Shown piece after piece: positions 1 through 5,651 of a stretch of 8,132 nucleotides of DNA. The translations under genes and the position numbers were made by a program. Source of the stretch: Verrucomicrobiota bacterium (GTDB taxonomy: Bacteria > Verrucomicrobiota > Kiritimatiellia > Kiritimatiellales > Tichowtungiaceae); contig JAUXCB010000060.1 of assembly GCA_030619095.1 (NCBI GenBank), positions 1 through 8,132 on the forward strand, read 5' to 3'. A model generated the notes under the pieces. That model was not told the DNA's origin. It saw only the letters and a program-made list of their open reading frames with translations, and did not search any database. How positions within the stretch are numbered: the first letter of the stretch is position 1; each line of letters starts with the position of its first letter.

Positions 1-36
1 TATAGAGAAAAACATCCGAAAATTGATTGACCATGG

Positions 37-81
37 TGGGTGAAAGTGACACAAAAGGGGGCACAAAAGAGCGAGGTGGGG
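37..81 (+). promoter_or_regulatory. Possible MraZ-box-like G-rich repeats upstream of mraZ
   Basis: TGGGT lies at 37-41 and TGGGG at 77-81, with a weaker GGGGG at 57-61 and TGACA at 47-51. All start on a 10-bp register. MraZ is known in E. coli and mycoplasmas to bind direct TGGGN repeats separated by about 5 nt (10-bp period) just upstream of its own gene. The register fits that arrangement, but only two of the five positions match TGGGN and the last overlaps the Shine-Dalgarno sequence, so this is a suggestive rather than firm operator. A direct repeat CACAAAAG (50-57 and 62-69) overlaps it. No clear -35/-10 pair is visible in the short upstream stretch. Confidence 0.3.
74..81 (+). promoter_or_regulatory. 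Shine-Dalgarno sequence of mraZ
   Basis: AGGTGGGG, preceded by G, sits 2-9 nt before ATG 84. It is the only good ribosome binding site in the region. It decides the start at 84 over an upstream in-frame TTG at 27, which has no such site and would add 19 residues not expected in the family. Confidence 0.6.
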
Positions 82-83
82 CA

Positions 84-542
84 ATGAACACATCAAAATT
101 AAAAATTGAAGAGCTATTTGTTGGCTCATTCCACCATTCACTTGATCCAAAGCGCCGTCTGATTGTTCCTTCTATGTGGCGTGCATTGTTGGGAGATCCT
201 GCGCGCCTGTACATTTTTCCACATCCCGACCGGAAGTGCCTCTATCTCTATACACTTTCGGAAATGAACCGCCGGTTGGCACAGTTGCGCGAGGCGGGTT
301 CTGTGGATGAAGTCGACGAGCAGGCGGTCCGCGCCATGACGGCTTCGGCGGATGCGCTGCTGACGGATGCTCAGGGCCGTGTGCGCATTAAAGACGAGCT
401 TCTCGCGCATGCGGAGGTGAAATCTAAGGTTGTTTTGGTTGGAACGTTGACGCGGATTGAGCTCTGGAGCGAGGAACAATTCGATATGGCGCTGCCCACG
501 GTTTCGCCGCTCGCTGAAACCGCATTTTATGGAGGGTATTAA
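84..542 (+). CDS. mraZ: MraZ, transcriptional regulator of the dcw cluster
   Basis: A 152-residue protein of usual MraZ length, built from two SpoVT/AbrB-like half domains. The first half carries the family signature around residues 16-34 (FHHSLDPKRRLIVPSMWR). The second carries TDAQGRVRI (about 94-102), then VVLVGTLTRIELWSEEQF (about 116-133). MraZ forms ring-shaped oligomers that bind TGGGN repeats upstream of its own gene and regulate the dcw operon. Being first in the cluster, directly ahead of rsmH, supports the call. One oddity: the conserved DxKGR motif of the first half reads DPKRR, with Arg in place of Gly, while the second half keeps QGR. The start at 84 was chosen for its strong Shine-Dalgarno sequence and for homology, which begins with the FxGxFxHxLDxK region. 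Confidence 0.93.
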   Translation: MNTSKLKIEELFVGSFHHSLDPKRRLIVPSMWRALLGDPARLYIFPHPDRKCLYLYTLSEMNRRLAQLREAGSVDEVDEQAVRAMTASADALLTDAQGRVRIKDELLAHAEVKSKVVLVGTLTRIELWSEEQFDMALPTVSPLAETAFYGGY

Positions 543-579
543 TCTAATCCAATGTGACGATCGTCAGTTTGAATTAGAT
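542..579. repeat. 38-bp near-perfect palindrome after mraZ
   Basis: Two 19-nt half sites meet at 560/561. The left half reads ATCTAATCCAATGTGACGA. The reverse complement of the right half reads ATCTAATTCAAACTGACGA, a match at 16 of 19 positions. The core TGACGATCGTCA (555-566) is a perfect 12-bp palindrome. It begins at the last base of the mraZ stop codon and ends just before the GGAGG at 581-585. No T-run follows, so it is not a standard intrinsic terminator. It could act as a DNA operator for a dimeric regulator, or as an mRNA stem-loop controlling processing or translation downstream. Confidence 0.6.
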
Positions 580-590
580 CGGAGGACGTT

Positions 591-779
591 ATGAGTATGA
601 CAGGCATTGCAAAATATATGCACCTTTCGCAGGCCATTGATCTGAAGACGGATAAAGAGCGGTCTCTGCGGCTTCCCAAGGGGCCGGTCTCCCGCACCGT
701 GCTGATGAGTGAGAAACAGACCGCAACATTTTCTGCGGCTTGCTCGCGTCGGATCCTGCGCTCGGCGATGACGATTTAG
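591..779 (+). CDS. Small hypothetical protein between mraZ and rsmH (62 aa)
   Basis: I do not recognise this protein. It has a good Shine-Dalgarno sequence (GGAGG at 581-585, 5 nt before ATG 591), codon use similar to its neighbours, and a stop at 777-779 that lies next to the AGGAG of rsmH, so it could be translationally coupled to rsmH. The product is small and basic, with no membrane segment and no Cys/His cluster that would suggest metal binding. A second ATG at 597 is possible. The last third (CSRRILRSAMTI) looks less protein-like than the same DNA read in the rsmH frame, which is open from 713 and gives LLASDPALGDDDLGEN. A frameshift or a non-coding leader therefore cannot be excluded. 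Confidence 0.45.
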   Translation: MSMTGIAKYMHLSQAIDLKTDKERSLRLPKGPVSRTVLMSEKQTATFSAACSRRILRSAMTI

Positions 780-787
780 GAGAAAAT

Positions 788-1717
788 ATGCATGTCCCGG
801 TACTGTTGAACGAGATGTTGAACCTGCTGGTGACCAATCCGGCAGGGATCTATATCGACGGCACGCTCGGACGAGGCGGACATGCAACTGAAATTTTAAA
901 AATGCTTTCACCGGAGGGCCGGCTGATTGGGCTGGATCGCGATATAGAGGCCATCAGGCAGACCGAAGAGACGTTGAAAGAGTTTGGGGAACAGGCCATA
1001 CAGATCCATGGAAATTTTGCGGATATGAAAACGCTTTGCAAAACAGTCGGCGTGAGCGAGGTGGACGGAATTCTCCTAGACCTCGGTGTCAGTTCACCGC
1101 AGCTCGATGTGGCAGAGCGCGGATTCAGCTTCGGCAAGGATGGCCCGCTCGATATGCGGATGGATCAGAGCCAAGGCCGTTCCGCCGCCGACTGGGTGAA
1201 TGAAGAGGAGGAAGAAGCGCTGGCGAATGTGATTTATCAGTTGGGTGAAGAACGCGACTCCCGTCGGATTGCGCGGGCGATTGTGCAGGCCAGAGAAGGC
1301 CGGCGGATCGAAAGAACGCTGGATCTGGCTACAATCGTTGGACGGGCCAAGGGCGGGCGTCGCGGCCCCGCACATCCGGCAACGAAGACCTTTCAGGCAC
1401 TTCGGATGGCAGTGAATGCGGAGCTCGAAAGCCTTGAGGCCGGGCTTGAGGCCGGCCTTTCAATGCTTCGCGAGGGCGGGCGGATGGCGGTGATCACATT
1501 TCACAGCCTTGAAGACCGGGCCGTGAAGCAGTGCTTTAAGCGCCATGTCGTCAAGCGTGTGTCGCTCCAGCAGGGTGGCGAAGAATTGAATTTTGATGAG
1601 CCGTCGGTGCAGCAGGTCAACAGGAAACCCCTGAGAGCTGCCCGGCAGGAATTGGCAAATAACCCGCGCGCGCGTTCAGCGAAGCTGCGTGTAGTGGAAA
1701 GGAAGATGGCGGCATGA
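788..1717 (+). CDS. rsmH: RsmH, 16S rRNA (cytosine(1402)-N(4))-methyltransferase
   Basis: A SAM-dependent methyltransferase (formerly MraW) that N4-methylates C1402 in the decoding centre of 16S rRNA. The 309-residue product opens with MHVPVLLNE, the usual RsmH start. It carries the SAM-binding DGTLGRGGH (24-32) and LDRD (49-52), then DGILLDLGVSS (93-103), GFSF...GPLDMRMD (112-126), HPATKTFQALRMAVN (196-210), ITFHSLEDR (226-234) and the C-terminal NPRARSAKLRVVER. All family blocks are present, so it should be active. The start at 788 is set by AGGAG about 7 nt upstream. The frame is open further up to a TGA at 710, with a TTG at 740, but an extension would be atypical. The stop overlaps the next gene's ATG (ATGA), indicating co-translation with the FtsL-like gene. 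Confidence 0.96.
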   Translation: MHVPVLLNEMLNLLVTNPAGIYIDGTLGRGGHATEILKMLSPEGRLIGLDRDIEAIRQTEETLKEFGEQAIQIHGNFADMKTLCKTVGVSEVDGILLDLGVSSPQLDVAERGFSFGKDGPLDMRMDQSQGRSAADWVNEEEEEALANVIYQLGEERDSRRIARAIVQAREGRRIERTLDLATIVGRAKGGRRGPAHPATKTFQALRMAVNAELESLEAGLEAGLSMLREGGRMAVITFHSLEDRAVKQCFKRHVVKRVSLQQGGEELNFDEPSVQQVNRKPLRAARQELANNPRARSAKLRVVERKMAA

Positions 1718-2070
1718 AAAAGAAACAGAGAAAAAGAAGTCGTAAGGCGGAGGTTCGAATTCCGTTTCCTCGGTTGCTGGCCAACGTACTGGTATTTGTT
1801 GCCGTTTTCGGACTCAGCTATGTATGGCTTTGCGCCCGCTGCGATATGCTGGGGCGGGAAATCAAGTGTTTGGAGGCTGACCAGCAGGCGGCTCGGATTC
1901 GATTGTTCAACGAGGAGGATCGCTGGTCGAATCTGAAGACCCCGAGCAACATTCAGCGGGCGTTGGAACGCCATAAGCTGGCGATGTCTTTCCCCGGATC
2001 CCGGCGAATTATCCGGGTGTGTCGCAACGGACTCACCGCCAGATCCGTGGCTCTTGCCGCCATTCAATAG
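1714..2070 (+). CDS. ftsL: FtsL-like cell division membrane protein
   Basis: A small (118 aa) bitopic membrane protein. It has a highly basic cytoplasmic N-terminus (KKKQRKRSRK, residues 2-11), one hydrophobic segment at about 21-40, then a heptad-like extracytoplasmic helix (about 43-70: MLGREIKCLEADQQAARIRL). The following stretch NLKTPSNIQRALERHKLAM (73-91) resembles the region after the coiled coil in FtsL proteins. FtsL bridges FtsB and FtsQ and helps activate FtsW-FtsI at the septum. The call rests on topology and on the invariable position between rsmH and ftsI, because FtsL sequence is poorly conserved. The ATG overlaps the rsmH stop by 4 nt. Two Cys residues lie at the end of the membrane segment (40 and 43). 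Confidence 0.8.
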   Translation: MKKKQRKRSRKAEVRIPFPRLLANVLVFVAVFGLSYVWLCARCDMLGREIKCLEADQQAARIRLFNEEDRWSNLKTPSNIQRALERHKLAMSFPGSRRIIRVCRNGLTARSVALAAIQ

Positions 2071-2091
2071 AGTTGTGATGGATCTTTATGA

Positions 2092-3828
2092 ATGAACTAT
2101 AAGGGACGAACTATACTGACTGCGGTTGTGATGGCTGCCGTCTTTTCGGGGCTGGGTGTTCGCCTGGTTTTTTTGCATTTGAAGCCGAAAAAAAGCACGC
2201 TGTCCCGGATCGAAAAAGGTCGTTATCTGAAGGTGAAAACCCGAGGCGCACGCGGACGGATTCTCGATCGAAACGGAAATATTTTTGCGACGGATTTGGC
2301 CGCCCGCCACCTGTATGTGGATCAAAAATTTTTGTTTGAGGCTGGCGATATTCACCGAACCTGTGCGGCGGTTTCTAAAACCCTAGGGCTGAGTTGGGAA
2401 GAGACGTGGACGCTTCTCGACGGGACAAAACGCTATGTTTCCATTCGAAAATATGTGCATGAAAAAAAAATAGAAGCGTTGATGGAAGGAGATCACAAGG
2501 GGTTGATATTCGAACGGGCTGCTATGCGCAGTTATCCCAAAGGAGCGTTGAGTGCGCATGTGATTGGGTTCGCCTATAACTCCGGTGTTGGGGGTTCGGG
2601 CGTTGAATTAACGATGAATTCTCATCTGCAGGGAAACGCCGGGTTACGGATTGGTAAAAAAGATAGCCGAGGGCGCGAGCTGTATAATTACCGAACGGTC
2701 GACATCGAGCCGGAGTCCGGAGCCGATGTCTATCTGACCATCGACCAGATGGTGCAGTATTTCACAGAAAAGGCACTGGACGAACTGGTGGAGAACTATC
2801 AGCCCGAAGGAGCCTGGGCTATTGTGCAGGATGTGCGCACCGGAGAAATTCTGGCCATGGCCTCTTGGCCGACCTATAATCCAAGCCGGTTTGGGAGGAC
2901 GTTGGAGGAGTGGATGCGCAACCGCACCATTCACTATACCTATGAGCCGGGCTCGACCATGAAGGCGATGATTATCGCCGCCGCGTTGGATCGCGGAGCC
3001 ATCGGTCCGCAGGATGTTTTTGACTGCGAAAACGGGCGATGGGTTTATGGCGGGAAGGCGCTCCACGACTCTCATGGAGAGGGACTGCTCACGGTGGCCG
3101 ACATTCTAAAAAAATCCAGTAATATCGGTGCAGCCAAAATCGCTCTGAGAATGGGTGATGAAAAGGTCTATCAATCTCTGCGCGATTTCGGCTTTGGCAG
3201 TCGAACCGGAGTCAACCTTCCCGGAGAGGAGGGGGGGATCCTGTGGTCCCCGAAGCGTTGGTCGAAAATAAGCATTACCCGTCTCGCGATGGGCCATGAA
3301 ATCAACGTGACCTCCCTGCAGATGCTTTCCGCACTGAGTGCCATTGCCAATGACGGCGTTCGGATGCGTCCGCTCATGATCCGCCGGGTGGTGGATTCCT
3401 CAGGCGACACCGTTCTGGAGTCGTTTCCCGAAGAAACCGGGCGGCCGATTCGTCCAGAGACCGCCCGCGTGATGCGCCGGTTGCTCGCACGTGTCACCCA
3501 GCCCGGCGGCACCGGTACCAAGGCGGCGGTGCGCGGGTATCTGGTGGCGGGGAAAACCGGTACCGCCCAGAAAGTGAACTTGGAGGAGGGCGGTTATTTC
3601 CGCAACAAATACATCGCCTCCTTTGCCGGGTTCCTGCCCGTCGAAAACCCGGCCATCAGCATTATGGTCGTCGCCGACAATCCGCAGGGTGCCCACTATG
3701 GCGGAACCGTCTGCGCACCGGCCTTTCGTTCCATCGCAGATCAAACCGTCCGCTATCTGCGCATTTCACCCGAGGGGCTACCCACGGAATATGTAAGCGA
3801 TCTTGAAACGGATCCCTTCAAAAAATAG
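2092..3828 (+). CDS. ftsI: FtsI/PBP3-type septal peptidoglycan transpeptidase
   Basis: A class B penicillin-binding protein of 578 residues that cross-links septal peptidoglycan with FtsW. A membrane anchor lies at about 7-29. It is followed by the pedestal domain starting at RGARGRILDRNGNIFATDL (51-69), with RSYPKG...HVIGF at 146-160. The transpeptidase domain shows all three penicilloyl-serine motifs: STMK with nucleophile Ser288 and Lys291, SSN at 342-344, and KTGT at 488-491. No PASTA repeats follow; the chain ends about 90 residues after KTG, so this is FtsI rather than a SpoVD/PBP2x form. Start choice: ATG 2092 is in frame; a nearby ATG at 2088 runs into a stop after four codons. The ribosome binding site is weak. 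The gene lies 21 nt after the FtsL-like gene and 16 nt before the preferred murE start. Confidence 0.95.
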   Translation: MNYKGRTILTAVVMAAVFSGLGVRLVFLHLKPKKSTLSRIEKGRYLKVKTRGARGRILDRNGNIFATDLAARHLYVDQKFLFEAGDIHRTCAAVSKTLGLSWEETWTLLDGTKRYVSIRKYVHEKKIEALMEGDHKGLIFERAAMRSYPKGALSAHVIGFAYNSGVGGSGVELTMNSHLQGNAGLRIGKKDSRGRELYNYRTVDIEPESGADVYLTIDQMVQYFTEKALDELVENYQPEGAWAIVQDVRTGEILAMASWPTYNPSRFGRTLEEWMRNRTIHYTYEPGSTMKAMIIAAALDRGAIGPQDVFDCENGRWVYGGKALHDSHGEGLLTVADILKKSSNIGAAKIALRMGDEKVYQSLRDFGFGSRTGVNLPGEEGGILWSPKRWSKISITRLAMGHEINVTSLQMLSALSAIANDGVRMRPLMIRRVVDSSGDTVLESFPEETGRPIRPETARVMRRLLARVTQPGGTGTKAAVRGYLVAGKTGTAQKVNLEEGGYFRNKYIASFAGFLPVENPAISIMVVADNPQGAHYGGTVCAPAFRSIADQTVRYLRISPEGLPTEYVSDLETDPFKK

Positions 3829-3844
3829 ACGATACGGTAACACG

Positions 3845-5308
3845 ATGCAGAATGATAAAAACAGAATGATGCTGGAAGAGCTGATCTTCGGCCTGAGTGT
3901 GGTTCAAAAGGCTGGAGACCATGTGTGCGAGATCCGCTCCATCGAATATGACTCGCGGAGGGTCACACCCGGGGCGCTGTTTGTGGCTCTGCCTGGCGAA
4001 CAGGTGGACGGGGCCGTATACATTGAGGAGGCGGTGCGGCGCGGTGCGGTGGCTGTGGTCACTCAGACTCCTTGTGCTCTGGGCGGCAGCTTCCCCTGCA
4101 TCCAGGTGGCCAATGCCCGTCTGGCACTCGCACGGCTCGCGTGCACACTGTATGGCCATCCGGCTAAAAAACTCTACCCGTTGGCTATTACGGGAACGAA
4201 CGGTAAAACCACCGTCAGCTTTATGTTGCGCGAAATCCTGCGGGCCGCCGGCCACACGCCCGGTCTGCTGGGTACGGTGCGCTACGAAATCGGTGGCCGC
4301 GTCCTGCCTGCCGCCCGGACGACCCCGGAGGCTCCGGATATTCAGAGGATGCTCGCGCAGATGACGCGTTCCGGTTGTGACCGTGTCGTCATGGAAGTTT
4401 CCTCCCATGCGCTGGATCAGTATCGTGTCGATGGCATCGATTTCGACACCGCCATTTTCACCAACCTCACGCAGGATCATCTCGACTACCACGGAACTCT
4501 AGAAGACTATTTCGAAGTTAAATCCCGCCTTTTTTCACAGGTGAACCGCTGCGCGGTCATCAACAGCGATGACCCGTGGGGCCAGCGGCTCCTTTCGGAA
4601 AACCGCAACGCGGTTGAGACGGTCTCTTTTGGGTTTGAGGAGGGTGCTCAGGTGCGCGGAATGAACGCGAAGATCGATGCGGACGGATCGCGAATGCAGG
4701 TGAAAAGTCCGTGGGGCGATGTGGATATTTCGCTGCAACTGATCGGTCGGTTCAACCTTTCCAATGCGCTCGCCGCCTTTGCCGCCGCCGCCTCACTCGG
4801 TATTCCACTGGATAGTATTGCCCGCGCGTTGAGCGAAATGGAACATGTTCCCGGGCGCCTAGAGAGGATTCCTGGGCGGAGAGGTAAGCGTGTGTTTGTG
4901 GACTATGCCCATACCGACGATGCACTTCGCAACGTTCTCGAAGCCCTGCGTGAGATCATGCCGGGCCGACTCGTTGTCGTTTTCGGTTGCGGCGGAAATC
5001 GCGACCGGGGCAAGCGGCGTCTTATGGGGGAGGTCGCCGCACGCCTGGCCGACTACTCCATCATCACCAACGACAACCCCCGCACTGAAATTCCCGAGAA
5101 AATCGCCGCCGACATTTCCGGCGGGTTCGATTCCGACCGGAAATATGAAATTCTACTGGATCGCCGTGCTGCCATCGCGCGCGGTATTGAACTGATTGGC
5201 AAACAGGACGTGCTGCTCGTTGCGGGCAAAGGGCATGAAACAACTCAGGAGTTTAACGGAACCATCGTTCCCTTCGACGACCGCGAAACCGTTCGGGAGG
5301 CTCTCTAG
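3845..5308 (+). CDS. murE: MurE, UDP-MurNAc-L-Ala-D-Glu:meso-diaminopimelate ligase
   Basis: A cytoplasmic ATP-dependent Mur ligase that adds the third stem residue. From the start used here (487 aa) it shows the uridine-binding domain (SIEYDSRRVTPGALFVAL), the ATP loop GTNGKTT (117-123), TTPEAP (149-154), NLTQDHLDYHGT, the lysine expected to be carbamylated (Lys216 in YFEVKSRLF), GCGGNRDRGKR, and the substrate-selecting DNPR (400-403), which in this family marks meso-DAP rather than lysine specificity. It ends with AGKGHETTQ and FDDRE, as usual. The conserved DYAHTPDAL reads DYAHTDDAL (Asp for Pro), a mild oddity. The start is uncertain: ATG 3845 avoids overlap with ftsI, ATG 3866/3869 would fit homology equally well, and a TTG at 3803 lies inside ftsI. 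None has a strong ribosome binding site. Confidence 0.95.
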   Translation: MQNDKNRMMLEELIFGLSVVQKAGDHVCEIRSIEYDSRRVTPGALFVALPGEQVDGAVYIEEAVRRGAVAVVTQTPCALGGSFPCIQVANARLALARLACTLYGHPAKKLYPLAITGTNGKTTVSFMLREILRAAGHTPGLLGTVRYEIGGRVLPAARTTPEAPDIQRMLAQMTRSGCDRVVMEVSSHALDQYRVDGIDFDTAIFTNLTQDHLDYHGTLEDYFEVKSRLFSQVNRCAVINSDDPWGQRLLSENRNAVETVSFGFEEGAQVRGMNAKIDADGSRMQVKSPWGDVDISLQLIGRFNLSNALAAFAAAASLGIPLDSIARALSEMEHVPGRLERIPGRRGKRVFVDYAHTDDALRNVLEALREIMPGRLVVVFGCGGNRDRGKRRLMGEVAARLADYSIITNDNPRTEIPEKIAADISGGFDSDRKYEILLDRRAAIARGIELIGKQDVLLVAGKGHETTQEFNGTIVPFDDRETVREAL

Positions 5309-5359
5309 CGGGAAATCATTGCCGCAAAAGAACGCAGAGAACGCAAAAAGGGAGAGGTA

Positions 5360-5422
5360 ATGAAAGATAGTTTGGCTTTATGTGATGTCGTTCGGGAGAT
5401 AGCTTGTTCAAATAGAAACTAA
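5360..5422 (+). pseudogene. 20-codon ORF, possible stump of a GxxExxY-family gene
   Basis: A strong ribosome binding site (GGGAGAGG, ending 2 nt before ATG 5360) leads into only 20 codons before TAA at 5420-5422. The peptide contains LCDVVREIACS, which resembles the extreme N-terminus of GxxExxY proteins (small PD-(D/E)XK-related proteins), where an E-L-x-x-x-V helix is followed by the A-x-x-x-H region. The resemblance stops at residue 16 and an unrelated palindromic repeat begins at 5436, consistent with an internal deletion or a nested insertion. The match is short, so this is a tentative call; a chance ORF is the alternative. Confidence 0.3.
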
Positions 5423-5435
5423 CCAGAAGCGATTT

Positions 5436-5510
5436 TTGCCCACGAATCTGCACGAATTTTCACTAATTGGAATTTTCTCATTCGTGTACATTCGAGTGAT
5501 TTGCGGGCAA
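5436..5510. repeat. Inner CACGAAT-type inverted repeat
   Basis: TTGCCCACGAATCTGCACGA (5436-5455) faces ATTCGTGTACATTCGAGTG (5480-5498) and GGGCAA (5505-5510). The left arm has tandem CACGAAT copies at 5441-5447 and 5451-5457; the right arm has ATTCGTG and ATTCGAG. The arms are imperfect, with a bulge near the base, and the loop holds TTCACTAATTGGAATTTTC. It lies within the larger 5321-5555 element. It looks like an independent dispersed repeat family; function unknown. Confidence 0.55.
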
Positions 5511-5600
5511 TTCTTTGGTTGAAACGGCTTTGCGACCCCTGCGTTCTTTCGCGGCTAAATACTGGATATTATTCGTGTATACATTCTCTGAAATATCAAA

Positions 5601-5651
5601 ATGGACGTCCAAACCTTGGAAATTTATGCCGCCGCAGGCGGTAAATGCTGA
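5601..5651 (+). other. Out-of-frame original MurF N-terminus
   Basis: From ATG 5601 the DNA encodes MDVQTLEIYAAAGGKC and then TGA at 5649-5651. This is the first helix expected of MurF (a LxEIxxAxGG pattern just before the strand leading to the D-T-R motif). The rest of MurF continues in the frame one base further on (GAT at 5650: DADFPILGISHDTR). A single extra base between about 5637 and 5649, or a +1 ribosomal shift at TGC-TGA, would explain it. The codons in this stretch look like normal coding sequence. Confidence 0.6.

Larger units (their letters stand above)
5321..5555. mobile_element. Nested inverted-repeat element inserted between murE and murF
   Basis: The left arm, from 5321 (GCCGCAAAAGAACGCAGAG, continuing to about 5350), is mirrored by the right arm at about 5528-5555, which ends CTGCGTTCTTTCGCGGC. 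The terminal 17-20 nt pair with one or two mismatches, and a further TTTGCG block also matches. Inside sits a second, different inverted repeat (5436-5510). The spacer is AT-rich and has no complete gene. The element starts 12 nt after the murE stop, where the other genes of the cluster are almost touching, which suggests an insertion. I recall similar AACGCA-type inverted repeats scattered through PVC and related genomes, often around GxxExxY genes, but cannot check that here. No target duplication is obvious. Confidence 0.55.

Noticed and set aside
740..787. RsmH N-terminal extension from TTG 740
   Set aside because: RsmH normally starts at MHVPVL, and ATG 788 has a good AGGAG. The extension is kept only as a frameshift hint for the small ORF.
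1429..1467. Tandem GAGGCCGG-like repeat within rsmH
   Set aside because: It encodes a short LEAGLEAGL stretch in frame in a helical region and is ordinary coding repetition.
3803..3844. murE start at TTG 3803 inside ftsI
   Set aside because: It adds basic residues unlike MurE, overlaps ftsI by 26 nt and lacks a ribosome binding site.
3818..4492. Long minus-strand open frame opposite murE, and similar ones opposite other genes
   Set aside because: These are antisense shadows of conserved + strand genes with no recognisable protein motifs.
5571..5590. TATACAT at 5578-5584 as a -10 box for a separate murF promoter
   Set aside because: No matching -35 hexamer at the right distance; AT-rich spacer DNA gives such matches by chance.
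5515..5625. Extension of murF to a TTG at 5515, adding 37 residues
   Set aside because: The added residues (for example LRPLRSFAAKYW) are translated from the right arm of the inverted repeat and do not resemble a MurF N-terminus. No ribosome binding site precedes the TTG.
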